A stretch of DNA of 64,000 nt from Marsupella aquatica (taxonomy: Eukaryota > Marchantiophyta): assembly GCA_973895155.1 (NCBI GenBank), contig OZ316892.1, forward strand, positions 14,074,001 to 14,138,000, written 5' to 3'. Numbering within the stretch: position 1 is the first letter of the stretch; every line of letters begins with the position of its first letter. Both the position numbers and the translations under genes were made by a program. Below are positions 24,401-37,820 of the stretch, in pieces. The notes under the pieces were generated by a model that was given only the letters and a program-made list of their open reading frames with translations, had not been told where the DNA came from and ran no database searches.

Positions 24401-26060
24401 CCCTCTGTTTGGGGGACAATGATAGGTTGAGTGAACCCAGATGAGATCCATGACAAGGTACCAAAAAAAGGCTTGTCTCCAAAATGGTGTGTTCCATTTT
24501 TGTAATAGAAAATTGTTGTCCCCCAAAGTCCAGACGTTGTTTCTTATTCTCAGTCAGCCTTGGATTTGTATGCACACATACTTCTTTGCATTGTTTTCTC
24601 TGGATAAGATTCTTGCACACCTGTCAATTTTGAAAATGGAGATCAGAAGAGGATAAAGATATATAAAAGAATAGTGGACTAAATTATAAGTTGCAAACAA
24701 CTCTAGATTTATAGATTCCCGGTATGTATGCATATACACGTGTGTGTACGTCGAGTCCATAATATATATAAACGCATCTGCAATAGTAAACACAGGTTGT
24801 CATCATTCACATGAGAGACCATTATGACTTGTTGGTAATTTGTATGTGTTTACGGTGGCCCCCTATGATGCATTGTATATTATATGATTTTTTATATGTA
24901 TTATACACTACGACCCCAAATCCCATTTCATGTACAGAGGGCCCACTCCTTATGCCAAATTTTCTTTTACCAAAGAAGAAATTAAGACCTGTGGCTTCAC
25001 TCCATGGAACAGGTTATGAAGCATGGAGTTTGATCATGAATTACCAACACTGATTTTGGTGAAATTGATCTTGAGTCCAGATTAACTCTATTTCTTGTGG
25101 GTTTGTTTGGAACAGTTTTTCTCCACATTTTTTAGAAGTGCTAGTAAGAGTCCAAAGTAACATTAATTCTTGTGGATTTCAAAATGAAAGTTTACACTAT
25201 CTTTCCACACTTAAGACCAAAGTAACACTAAATCTCATGTGCAGAATTAGTGTTATGACAGGTCAGTGTGATTAACACTCATTCTTGCGTAGAGCCCATA
25301 AATATCTGCTCTCGAATTAGTGTGAATGACACTAAATTGGTAGTAGCACTAATTACACCGAAAAGTCTAGATACTAGAAGAACATAATGTGGATCCTTGA
25401 ACAGAAGATATTTCTTAAACTATTATGTGATGTATTCAATTATTTCAAGATCACAAGTAGAATACAGCGCATGTACATCGGTTCTCAAATTTTCAGTACG
25501 ACATTTGTGCGCAAGATTATGGGTTGTAACCCCAGGGCCAGGAATAATATGCTTTAACTACTATCCGAACTATGCAAGTGAATCAATTTTGAAAATGTCA
25601 CGTGAGAAAATGGCAAAAATGAGAGAGAAATTCACAAAATAAACCATCCCCTCGTGGAAATGGGTTTCATCTCCCAGCCTGGACTCTAACCTTTTATAGG
25701 TTCCTGCTCATTTTCCCCCTCCTCCAGGTTACCCTCTCATTGTCTTTTGTGGGGAGAGAAGGGGAAGAGCAGCTATGACCCACTTCTTGATGCAATCAGT
25801 TCCCCCTTAAAAAACGATGGCCCCAAAACTTTCTCACAGATTTTCTTCTACTGTACCAGAGAGTGAGTGCTTTTATTTTTTGATTAATTTGAAAAGTGTA
25901 AAGAATCGCTTTGTACCTTCTTTTTCCCACACTTTTTTCCTTTACGCATTCTGTGTTGGCCTGTACCCTGCTTGTCGTTTATTGACAGCTTGTCATTCAA
26001 GACCTAGAAAGAGTTAAAAGCATGAGAGGTCAACAACACCAAAAGACCTAAAGCCTGGAT
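24401..26060. other. Spacer, no gene recognised
   Basis: AT-rich sequence with many short, unsupported ORFs. Several related phrases around AGTAACA(C)TAAT lie between 25130 and 25360. No domain or RNA gene was seen. Confidence 0.4.
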
Positions 26061-26320
26061 GAATCACATAGGAGGGTCATGAAACCAAATTTGTATGGAA
26101 GCCAACAAACAACTTGGATGTAGGAACAAACTGAAAAGCCTGGTAAAGCAATGGAATAATTCACATAGGAGGTGAAGGGAAATTTGTCTGGAAACCCAAA
26201 AGCAACTTGGATGTAGGAACAATTTGAAAAGGCAGGTAAAGCAATGGAATAAAGAACATAGGAGGGTCATGAAGAAAGATTTGTCTAGAGGCCCACTGAC
26301 AACTTGGATGGATAATTGTA
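26061..26320. repeat. ~95-bp tandem repeat, three copies
   Basis: ACATAGGAGG starts equivalent units at 26066, 26163 and 26256 (periods 97 and 93). Each contains ATTTGT-TGGA/AGAG, then AACTTGGATG, and usually GGTAAAGCAATGGAATAA. Confidence 0.8.
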
Positions 26321-29300
26321 TTCGACTACCAACTTTTAAACATAGTCTGAACCCAGATATTACCTTTGGGTGTATAAAATGGTTCTATATTCTGGGGTTC
26401 AAAAGTTGCTAGGTCCATGTGAGTGACATTATTACACATTTGTGATCTTTCCGGACATCAAATTTTTCCAAAGGTTCATCGATCTAAGCGTGACATCATA
26501 AGGCTGGGGCACTTTGGCTAATTTTTCACAAAAGCAAACTAGTCCGCCGCTCTATTGTTCTAACATAGACTCCAGACCCAAAACCTTTTGAATTCCCTTG
26601 AATGAAGGAGCCAAAGGTGGACGATGTTCGGTCACCTGTGGAGGTGATATAAAATTCCATTTCTTTGGGCCCATTGCTAATCATATAGGATAGGTAGACA
26701 GCATATTTGAAGGGGCCAGAGTCCTTTTGAAGCCAATTGTAGCCCTTTCCTCTCTTTGGTCCCCTTGATTGGGTCCTTGCCTTCGGGATCTTTTGTCCAT
26801 GACACCTTTTGTTGTTTGCAGTATATTCTATATTTTCACCCATTATCTAGTCCAGATTTAATCTCTCAGTGAAACAAAGAAGCCATGGGCCAGACCAGTT
26901 TTGTTTAATTGCAAAAATTGGCCAAATTTCCACCTCACCGGGAAAAAGTCTTGCAACTTTTGACCAACATCAGCCAGGCTTTCTGTCTTCCATTAGCCAG
27001 TTTCTCCCCTAGCCACAGACCCACTAACCAGAATGTGACCTCGACCCTAAAATCTAGGGAGATCTCAGATCTAACACTTCAAAAATCAATCTATTTAAAA
27101 TTGAGATAAAAAAAACTATTCTTAGCATAGGCTAGCCTAAAATCTAGGGAAATCCAACTGTCAGAAATTGATGTAATGCAACTTACTTAAAAACTATTCT
27201 ACACAAGGTGACGAAAAGAAAAACCCTGACCCCGAGGTCGTTCCAAAGCCCACCCCTAAATAAGTAAATAATCGTTGTTAATTATTAATTTTTGTTGTAG
27301 TGACGGTACGTACAGTACAGTGGTGGTGGTGGTGGTGCTGCTGTACTGTACTCCACAGGTTGTATGTCACAACTCACAACTACTACCCTAGTAGTAAGGC
27401 CAAAAGCCATGGCCCAAGGGAGATGCTCTTGGGCGTGTACTACTACTGGATCCAGCAGTCCTGACAGCAGCCCCCCCTTCCAACATATGAAGCCCCGCCA
27501 CGTCTGGACAACTGCCACAACTCATTCCTACTACGGAAATCTTTGCTGTACATTTCCACTGTACTCCTTCATTTACTGATGGGGTCAGTCAGCCTATAGA
27601 CCTGGGCTACTCGAGAATCGAGTCCAGAGTGGAGTGGAGTGCAGGAGTGGAGTGCAGGAGTGGACTGGAGTGGAGAAACTAGAAAGAGATTGCTGCAGGA
27701 AGGAAGGGAGGAGGAGGAGGAGGAGGAGGAGGAGTATAAGGAGGGAACGAACGCTTCGTATGGGTGAATGGGCAGTCTCGAAATTCGAAACCGCTGAGCT
27801 GAGCTGAGCTGAGTTGAGAGCCTGAGACTGAGGGTGATGAGTGATGGAGCTGACTCACTGTTTTTAAAGTCACATTGTGGAAAGCTCATGAGACTGAGCT
27901 CATGATCTGCTGTCGTCGTTATGTGCGGAAGTAGTGCTGCTGATCATGAGCGACAACTGATTATTATGACGGGTTTAACTTTATGACTACGCCTAATGTG
28001 GCAGCTGGGAGCCGCAGTGCAGCTGCAGCTGCAGCGCTCCTCCCATTCTGTGATAGTGTGATGTGGGAGGCGAAGACAAACAGCATTACCGTCCCCACTG
28101 CCCCCGCCTCAACTCGCGGTAGCAGCAGTAAGTAGCAGCCAGCAGCAGCGTAGCTCAGCTCGGGTCACCTCAGCTTAGCTCGCTGTCTGCCTGGACTGCT
28201 GGCCTGTAGTACTTGCTGCAACTGCAACCACGAAAGGCTTACGTTCCAATGCTGCAGTGCTGCTCCTGCTGCTGTGATGAGCAGCTAGCAAGCTAGCTCA
28301 CTCACTTAGCGCTGCAGAGACAGCCGAAAGCCTCAGTCCCCCACTCTCTGAAATCACGCCAACAGGCAGCCCCAGCGGTTGCGAGCAGCAGCAGCAGCTG
28401 GTTGTGTTGGTTGGGTGTCAACTTTCCTCAGTCCTCCCCGCTTTTCGACAGACTCTCACTGCAAGAGCTTTGTGTGTCTGTGTCTGTCTGTCTACACTCT
28501 CTCACCCCACTCTCACTGGGTCGCTCTCTTACTTTACTACCCAGAGCAGCTGCTGCAACAGCTCGTCTGATAGACTGAGGAGTGGGTCGTCTACTTACCG
28601 CTCAATGAAGGCGCACACGAACGGTTTTGCACACCCTGCGCAGAGCACTGCAGCAGTAGCAGCGGTCGTTGTCATTCATTATTAGCCGTCCAGACATAGA
28701 TAGAACAAACTGTAGTCTCTCGTTCCTCTTTGTTGTCTCTCTCTTCGATCCTCATTCTACTGTACTGGATGTACATTGTCGTGTGCATTACTCTAGATGA
28801 TATGATATGGTCCTGTTGGGCTTCAGCTCTACATTCGTCGACGTTCACGGGCCCATTTCCGCTCTCTGGTGCCAGCTGCCACTGCCGTTCCCTGTATCCA
28901 CGTACATTGGCTGCGAATGAGCTCTCATCAGTCTCTCTCAAGACTGCTCACTGCGCTTCCACTTCCACCGGACCATTTCTGGTGATGTCGTCTTCGTCCT
29001 CCGTCCTGTGACATGACCCCTCACGCGCAGCCCGCGCGAGGCCGCCTTCTACACAGAGTCTGACTTCCTCCCTTCCTTGCATGCATGAAGTCGGAACAAC
29101 AGAGAGAGTCGATCACCACTCGGTGTTGGTTGTGAAGAGGAATGTAACGCAACGCAACGCCACACGGGATGGGAGCTCTCAGCACGAGATAGAATAGGTT
29201 CTGGAGCAAGCATTGATCCAAGGAGGCAGCTGAGGACACTGAAGAACGAACGAACGAACGCACTCTTAAGTGTGGGTTGCTTTCAGTGTTCATTCCTATT

Positions 29301-29358
29301 CTTACTGTAGTAGTGCATTGTAGAAGCGCGCATTGGAGGCAAGGAAAGTAAGGTAACC
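26321..29358 (+). promoter_or_regulatory. Gene-poor spacer and upstream region of the subtilase gene
   Basis: No coding region is supported. The sequence changes from AT-rich to GC-rich near 27.3 kb. It holds microsatellites: (GGT)n at about 27319-27337, (GGA)n at 27706-27733, CAGCTG runs near 28018-28036 and (AGC)n near 28385-28398. GAACGAACGAACGAACG lies at about 29244-29260. The last ~300 bp probably include the 5' leader of the gene starting at 29359. A 105-codon minus ORF at 26843-26526 has no recognisable features and is not called. Confidence 0.4.
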
Positions 29359-32300
29359 ATGTTGATCGGGATGTCGGAGCGTCGCCGCGGTGATGGTGGC
29401 AGGAAAGGCAGCAGGGGCAACCTGTCACATTTTGGGTACCTCCTGGCGGTTTGCATGGTTTCCCTCTTTACCGTCTTCAGCTTCTGCATTGGAGGAGCTC
29501 GAGGGGATGTGTACATGGTGTTGGTCGAAGGGGAGCCGGTGGTCAGCTACCGAGGCTCCGTACCGGGGTTCGTTGCCACCGATGGGTTCTCTCTCAGGTC
29601 GTCATCGTTTAGCATGGCCGGGTGGGTGGAGCCTCGTCCCTAGAGAACCTGTTTGATTGGCCGTGCTTCTTCTGCAGTGTATTCTAGTGATTTTACGCAC
29701 CCATTATCTCAAATGTGCTTGCTTGCTTTCTTGTCATCAAAATATCAAAATCTCGAGGAGGGTGTGCCGTTTATTGATTGCACATTTTGAAGGCGCCTAT
29801 AGGGTCCCTTCTCGACAACTGCTGTGATTCTATCGGTGCATTCACTCATTCTCTCAGTGACAAACGCACGTCTTGTCCGGGATTATTCTCCTTGAAGTTT
29901 CAAGAGTCATTCTGCTGTATTTCTGAAAAACGTCGAGTCTTCCCTCTCACAAGCTCCGCTTCTCGTGATAGCGTTGATGGAGATTCCCGTCAGTTCCTTC
30001 CATTCCTCTGTCCGAAACTATGGATGCAGATCCCCTGGACGTTGAGAATCCATGTCATATCTTTGTTATCAGCCTGCATTCGCTGATGATACCGATACAC
30101 TCCGTGTGGGGGCTTGATTTTTAGGAAATATGTCCTTGCCTCTGAGAGTTGCACCCCCTCCATTGAGTTGAATCCAGTATCCATGCGGTGGCTGTAGCAC
30201 CAAGTTCTGAAATGGACGAGAACTTATCGTTCATTCAAAGCTAGACTTTTGCACACTTTACTGCCGCATGACAAGTTTTGTTGATCTTGACTTCTGATTA
30301 TGGCTGAGTGGACCTCTTTCTAGACTTCACGATGAAATATTTCATTTGAACTTTCAACACGGGACTGAATCAGGCATACTTTCTCGAGTGAGGGGTCCCT
30401 TCCATTGAATCCGAAAAATGGTATCACTGTCCAGGATTTAAGTCTGCTGCATGCGTATGCGAGACTGAATCCCGCGTTGTTACGTTTGCGCTATTCGTAT
30501 TAGGTCACACCTCAGTCTTGCTGAGGCTGGGGCCAACTGTCATGTCTGGTCATGGGGATTCATTAATTTATTATTAGTGAAGGGTACTGTAGAACTCCCG
30601 TTCGTGCCCCCCCTTGCGAATCATTCAATGAAAAACAAACAAACGAAATCTTTTGCCACTTTTGGGGGGCCCGCCACGGGAAACTATCGCCAGCTTACTA
30701 AGCTCCTGCAAAACTCTTGAATCTGCAGGTAGCTACAGTATACTTCTGTGTGCAGTGACGGTTGTCGTCTCGTGAGTCCTTAGGTAGCTACAATAGACTT
30801 TCTCTTTGTAGAAACGGGTGCCACGCACTCGTTGCTGCTTGTAAGCCAAGTCAGTTGCATTCAATTGTCCACTTGGATGTTGACCGGCCTCTATCTAAGA
30901 CCCGTACATTTGGCTCTTGGAAACGTACAGTGATATGATCGTTTCCATGAATCACGAATTATGTCTGATGTTTAATCCATTTTTTATTCCTCCGTTTCGA
31001 GCATGGCGAAAATCAACATTCAAAGCTTACCTTGTTCATTTCTCCTGGACTACAGTATGCCCGGCCTCATGTCTAAATTCCTGTGCTGCTGTTGGTTGGA
31101 AGTGTGCAAGCTGTGCAGGCATACTCAACACTGCTGTTAAGCCAGCAAGACACGCTTCTCGACAACACTCTTGGGAGTGGCAACTACAAGAAAATTTATG
31201 GCTATAACCATCTCATCAATGGATTTGCGGTTGATCTAACGGAAGAGCAGGTATTCACGAAGTTGCGAGATTTTCTTTCTTGGTCCTTTGACGAGTTGAT
31301 TCTGCTGTCATCAGTTGGAATATTGTAATTGGGCACTCTTCAGAAACCAGTTGGACGTTGCTGTTAAAACCGGTGGCTCGTCCCGATATAGCGCAGCAGC
31401 GCTCAAGCGTAGACCTTTCTTCGTTGTGGTCTTGATAACGGGTCCCAATAATATAAAGAGAGTATTATTGACAAACCTCGCATCTATCAATATCTCAGAA
31501 TCACTATAGTGGTGGAACCGTGTGGGGCTACACGAGCATTGTTGACCTCCCCGAGAATGATTCGGTTCAACTTACCATGGAGATGTAGTCAGCCTTCCAA
31601 ACTTGCCGTCTCTTCTTGTTCCGCGTATCCTGCGAAGCACTAGGATGAGCTGACCCTTCAACATTCTACTTGCCTGACCTTTCAGGCAGACCTGCTACAC
31701 TTTCTAGAATTGTATGAGCGAGGTTTCACCATGACAGTAGTGCTTGTCTGTCCAATTTTTGTAAGCTATCTGGGGTGTCCATTACTGCAACGGAAAAGAA
31801 TGTGGGTTGTTTTCAGGGACTGGGCCTGTCATTTCATCGTTCTATGTGTGCCTAACCTTTTGTCACGGTGCTCTGTTGAAAATGAAGGCGTACGTTTTAA
31901 ATTCAACGCCTGGAGTCAAGCTCATGGAGAGAGATAAGCAAGTGGAGAGCTGCACGACCCACACTCCCGACTATTTGGGCCTTGTGAGCGGCTTGTGGAA
32001 CGCGGCAGGGGGAGCGGACAATGCAGGCGAGGACATCGTCATTGGGATGGTTGATACGGGGATTAATCCCACTCACGCGAGCTTTGCAGATAGCTCCACC
32101 AAACCTTATGGGCCGCTTGTGCAGTACTTAGGAACATGCGAGGTAGCTGACAGCTTTCCTGCCGGTTCATGCAATGGGAAAATTATCGGCGCTCAGCACT
32201 TTGCTGAAGCTGCCAAGAGCGCAGGGGCCTTCAATACTTCCATCGATTACGATTCCCCTCTGGACGGTGACGGGCATGGAACGTAAGATTCTGGCCTGGC

Positions 32301-35300
32301 TTGGTTTTGGTGGTCTAACTTCGGGTCGTGCCGTCGCTTCTGCCAATAGCAATTTGAATTCCATTCTCAATGCCGGAGCTTTTGTCTGTAGATTTTTATT
32401 CGAGTATTGTTGGAGATCGTCTTATTAGTTGATTTTGACGATATAGTGCCTTACTTCCGAGGAGAGGTACCACTATCTTGGGGGACATCGTTTCCACTCA
32501 CGCTCTAACTAATTTGTGTTCGCACCTGCGTCTCGTAAGCGTGTACTTAGACGAGACAAGTAGAAAATCCTTGACGGGTACTTTGCTGTAGTGGGCGGCC
32601 CGGTATCATGAATCGCTGAATCTGCGTGATTGTTAATGAAAATTGTATTGCCGTATACCCGTCCTCTGCCATATTCACTGCCCTGGAGCTGGAGCCCCAG
32701 TTCTAGTTTAGCCTTTTGGCTCAGGAATACTTACAAACCAGTCTTGTCCTTTCTTGGAGCAGAGAGCAGAAGATCCCAGTCTCTAGATGGCTTGTGGAAT
32801 GACCTCTCCAAGCCATTTGTTAACATCGCAGTTGGTGGCATTTCTCTTAACAATCTTGTGGATGGCTTCTGCAGGCACACGTCGTCAATTGCAGCCGGTA
32901 ACCACGACGTTCCTGTGATGGTCGCCGGAGTTGACTACGGAAAAGCCAGTGGCATGGCTCCCCGTGCACGGTATGCCTCTAAGCGTCCCCCTGTCTCCGC
33001 TTCTCCTTTTGCTAGGATGTCTTCGTCTTGACTGTCGGATGTGTTGCGGTCACCGAAACGTTTTTTTGATGTGAGAGCTGGAGTCAAATTGTGTGCTCTG
33101 GTTTTGTAGCATTGCAGTATATAAAGCTCTCTACAGATCGTTCGGAGGGTTCAATGCAGACGTGGTTGCAGCCATTGACAAGGTAAATGTCGTTACCTCG
33201 GTTGTGTTTTTGGTGTCATGTCTGCAACTGTGGAGGAGCAGAGGTTCCTTCCATTTATAACTGGAACCTGTCATAATTGGAATTGCTATCTTTTGTCTAT
33301 GTACCTTTTTGTGTTTTATGTCAGACTATACGATATCATCTATTATTCCAGACCAGGCGAAACCATCGCTTCTTGCGTAAGTGTCTTTGTGCTGAAGAGA
33401 GTGGGATTGGTTGCAGGCTGTACAAGATGGCGTTGATATTTTGAACCTGTCACTTGGTCCCAATAGTCCACCAGCAGACACAACCACCACCTATTTGAGT
33501 ATATTTGACCTCGCCTGCCTAGCAGCTGCGAGGGCCGGTGTCCTTGTTGTCCAAGCTGCTGGAAATGGAGGACCTTATCCGCAAACTACACTCTCCTTCA
33601 GTCCTTGGATCGTAACCGTTGCAGCTGGTGTTGATGACCGGACATATCCAAACTACGTCGACCTTGGAAATAATCAGAAGCTTGTGGGAGAAGGCCTCGC
33701 ACGTGAGTTTTCGCATACGTGGCCTTGCTGACAGTTAGTCCTGAACGTTATGAGAATTGACTATATTTTGTTGGTGTAGATCTGCTGTTCTTCTGGACGG
33801 GAGGGCCGCGCTGCTGACTTGTTATTCCGTTCTCGATGCTCTTAGAGCAATAATTGTTTTGGTGCAAACCTAATACAGACGGATGATGGACGATGTGTGT
33901 TTATGGAGGGGTCACAGCTCTTTTCTGACGTTGTGTTGTGCCCAAAATTGCAGCAAGTACGCCTGGGAACCAAATGATCAAATTGGTTCTTGCACAGGAT
34001 GCAGTCGTTGGTCCACCCAATCCCATCTACGACTCTAGTGATTGTCAGGACTCCACTGTCTTCAGCCAGGCCATGATATCTGGCAATATTCTCATTTGCA
34101 CGTACTCTTTCAATTTCATATATGGAGGATCTACAATCAAGCGTGTTGAGGAAACTGCAGGTAATTTGTCTGCCGCCGGTTTTATAATGGTGGTACAAAG
34201 TGACACTGCTGGAAGTAGATTTGATCCCATTCCAATCACTGTTCCAGGAATCATCATCACTTCCCAGAATAATTCTCAGGTGGGCATCAAACTTGCTTTT
34301 GGTATATGCACAATTGCCTAGTTGTCTGATGTCGTGTCTTTTAAACGTTGCCAGCGACGACTTGGTTGGTCACACTTGCGGGGAGTTGAGTCCTTGTCTT
34401 GCATTCCGCTTGAATTTTAGTGCTCACGTACCAAGTCAGCATCCGGTTGCTTAAGATCAACTTTGCGAAGTAGTAAAGAACAGTGGCAACGGTGGCTCCT
34501 CGTAAAGATATTAATCTCTTTGGTACTTCTTGGTTCGATTTGGATATGCAGATGCTTCTGGATTATTATAATGCGTCGACCGTGAGAGATGTAAAGGGTC
34601 AAGCACATTCCTTTGGAGCACAGGGTAAAATCGGAAATGGACAGAATGCAGTGTATAGTGGTACATCTCCAGTTGTGGCAGTGTATTCGTCGCGCGGTCC
34701 AGACATCAAAGATTTCAGTTTCAATAACGCAGACTTGTTGAAGCCAAACATTCTAGCACCCGGAACACTCATTTGGGGTGCTTGGAGCCCTGTTGGCATT
34801 GATCAGCAAGCGTTTATCGGTAAGGTTTCCTTCCCTGGTTGCCAATGTGCTGATATGTCCACGAAAGTACTTTTTCTTAATTCAACCACCAAGCGGAGCC
34901 TCCCATCTACATTTACTTCCTTTGCATGTTGTCACTGACTTGTTCGTGTCTTGATTCTCAGGGGAGGAGTTTGCACTGATTTCAGGGACCAGTATGGCTA
35001 CACCTCATATTGCAGGCGTTGCAGCTGTTCTGAAACAAAAGAACCCAATGTGGGGCCCTGCAATCCTGAACTCAGCGCTGTCAACAACAGCCTCAATATT
35101 TAATCCTGATGGCAGTCCTCTTCAAGCTCAACAGCTTTCGTTTGGTGGACAATCAGCTAATATACTTGGGACTCCATTCGATTATGGGAGCGGTGCGGTA
35201 AATGCAACCGCAGCTCTTGATCCTGGAATCGTGTTTCAAGCAGGTTAGTGTTCTTCTCGATGTCTAGTTATTGAATTGGCGGTGTCATATTTCGTCAAGC

Positions 35301-36179
35301 GTCCCTCCATGGAAAAGACTGTCTATCACGACCATGATGATGCGTGAAGGTTTTATCTCCATGGTATTGAATGTAATCGAAAACTAAATTTGTTCTTTAT
35401 GTCATTGTTTACCTCTCCCAAGGAAAGGTAGATATACATTTTGCTCTTCTGTCTCTCGTCTTGTGCTTAGAATGCTGGGTAAAATCTGCATGTGAGATCT
35501 TGCATGCCAGCTTTTTTCGCCTTTAGCATTTCATTCCTATACAGTGAAAGTACAGAATCTATCTCCAGACCAGATGCAGAAGATTGTAATTTTAGTTTGT
35601 TCATTTGTTCCCTTGAGGGCAAGGATTTCCAAAGAAATTAAATTGCTCTTATGAGATTTTCTCTCTCGTCTTCTTAACGTTTGGGGACGTTGTGTTTTGA
35701 AGGTCTCTGTAATTTCTGGTTCGCGTTATCGTGTCCATGACAACTGATGTTAATTTTTTGCAGGATATGATGATTACATTAGATTTATTTGTGCCACTCC
35801 CGGGGTTAACTATGACTCTGTGCGCAATTTGACGGGGAGCACATGCAACTCTTCCTCAAGCTACCTGCCTACAGACTTGAATACCCCCTCCATCACTGTG
35901 GCTCAACTCAACGGTACAAGATCCTTCACTCGCACAGTCATGAGCATATTTAGTGGAACGGAGACCTACACACTAAATTGCCAGGAGCCTGTTGGCATTT
36001 CAGTAATGATACATCCACAGGTTTTCACGCTTTCACTAGATCAAGTAGTGTCTTTTACAGTCACACTAACAGTGAAGGTTAGCTCTTCACAATCTACATT
36101 TGGTGAGGTTTTCTTTAGTGGCGACAAGGGACATTTAGGACACATTCCAATTTCAATAATTGCCTCTCAGGTGGCTTAG
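29359..36179 (+). CDS. SBT2-type subtilisin-like serine protease
   Basis: A subtilase (peptidase S8) of the plant SBT2 branch, secretory or membrane-anchored. Ten exons: 29359-29597, 31103-31250, 31888-32282, 32875-32970, 33110-33182, 33417-33702, 33954-34279, 34552-34819, 34962-35243 and 35764-36179. All introns are GT-AG and phases are consistent; 842 aa. A hydrophobic segment (HFGYLLAVCMVSLFTVFSF, ~24-42) is followed by the I9 prodomain (VYMVLVEGEPVVSY; YKKIYGYNHLINGFAV). The catalytic triad is Asp ~185 (DIVIGMVDTG), His ~259 (DGDGHGTHTSS) and Ser ~621 (ISGTSMATPHIAG), with oxyanion Asn ~367 (QAAGNGGPYP). A PA-like insert lies between Asn and Ser, and a Fn3-like C-terminal part follows. 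Acceptors of exons 2 and 3 have weak pyrimidine tracts; they were chosen by frame and family length. The gene appears intact. Confidence 0.92.
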
Positions 36180-37673
36180 TTAGTTTCCTACCTGACCCAG
36201 CTTTATCCTCTTCCGTCCATGACGAGTTAATTCTTTTAACTAGCGACGTTTCTCAGCGGAAAGATCTCACGCGGTGATTGTTTTTACTAGAAAAGTTTAG
36301 GAAGTTCGGTACAGTAGAAAAAAGAGTGAAGTAATACTAGAGTGAAACTAGTTTTAAATCAACAATTTGCCTCACTAGAAAATATCTCCCAGAAAGGGAT
36401 CCCATGGACGTGTCGACCCAGGCAGGCGAATTATAATTTTGCACGCTCTCCAGTCAGAAAATTGAAACTGACTCACAAAATGAAGTGTCTGGAAGATAGG
36501 TGTTGAATGGCTCCGGAGCATAATGGTAAATGCACTTTTCTAGGTGTGCAATTTCATTACGGGTTAAGTCAGCAAATCCTCGGTTTGTCTTGTTCTCTTC
36601 GGAGGCATGTTTCGGTCATCCTTTTTCTTGCATCTATTACCCAGGGAAGTCGCTTAGTGTGGAATGCAGTTAAATGTTGAAATTGTCTTGTTCTCTGTAG
36701 GGCAGTTCGTGTTTCAGTCATCCTTTTCTTGCATCTATTACCCAGGGATGTGTACTTAAATGTGTGGAATGTACACATCATTTAAATGAAGAAATCAGAG
36801 CGTGGATGTGTTTATTATTCCGGTTGATTAATCAGACTACAGAGCTATCTACTGGTTACACTCTGTTTGAACCTCATGCACCCTCTACTCGAGATGGTAC
36901 TGCCCTTAGCAATCCCGTGTACAAAACCCTGGGAATCTGATCTCTTCGTACTTGCGAATGTGATTCTTTCTGAAGCTCATCTTGCAAACCGTGCTCTATC
37001 CCAGGAATCTGTAATGGTATCCAAAACTCTTGTGAAACGAGTGCCATCTAGTTGGGCATATCTCCTAAACAATTTCAAGACAATAGTGCAGCTATCCGTA
37101 GACTTGGGCTTCACTTAGTGCCAAATTGGACAACAACCAATCCTCTGGCATGACTGGTGACCAAATCCTTGGCAAAAAGTGGCTTAACCATGAATGTTCG
37201 GTGCCTGTTTATTGAGGAAAAGTGGCTGTCAGGGATGAATAGTCACAACACGAAATGAAAGACTACCAACGAAAATTTTGTGATAAGCATGTCACGAAAA
37301 AATTCAAAACAAACACCAGTTATGATCTGAGCATTCCTTTCCCAGCACAAGTCTATATCACACTTTCATATAGTGTCAAACTACAAACAGAAGATACTAG
37401 GCTAGAAGTCAGATATCAGTAGTGATCAATATCCAAAGTGTGTATTGTACGTATCTTAGTGTGACTCGCACTAAGAACAAATATTACCAATTGACTCTCT
37501 TTTTCAAATTTTGGTTGGATAGTCTCTTCTTGTTCGCTGGAGAAGTGTGAGAAAAGTAACTCTTCTTTATGTTGGGTTTCAGTTAAACCGCCACTGTCCA
37601 CTACAAAAACCTGGTTATACCAGGTTTCTTAATATAGACGAATTTTCAGCTTTGTGTTGATGAATGATGCAGG
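36180..37673. other. Spacer downstream of subtilase gene
   Basis: It contains a 98-bp tandem duplication (36586-36683 and 36684-36778; TGTCTTGTTCTCT through CTTGCATCTATTACCCAGGG). There is a short palindrome AACCTGGTTATACCAGGTT near 37608, and a partial copy of the LTR start (TGTTGATGAATGATGC) near 37654. No gene is supported. Confidence 0.6.
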
Positions 37674-37678
37674 CTTTG

Positions 37679-37820
37679 TGTTGAGGAATGATGCGGAAAA
37701 TGATAATGAGATTCCTCTCTGTAGAATGAATGGGTACATCTTTTTATATAGTCTCCGTTCGAGTTATTTTCTATGGTAACTATGGTTAAGGTAACCATGG
37801 AGTCTAGTTAGGGTATAACA
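37679..37820 (-). repeat. LTR (3' LTR in element orientation)
   Basis: 142 bp, starting TGTTGAGGAATGATGC and ending GGGTATAACA on the plus strand. It differs from its partner at about eight positions. Confidence 0.9.

Noticed and set aside
26526-26843. 105-codon minus ORF
   Set aside because: True ATG but no recognisable domain, no neighbouring exons, within a repeat-rich spacer; could be chance.
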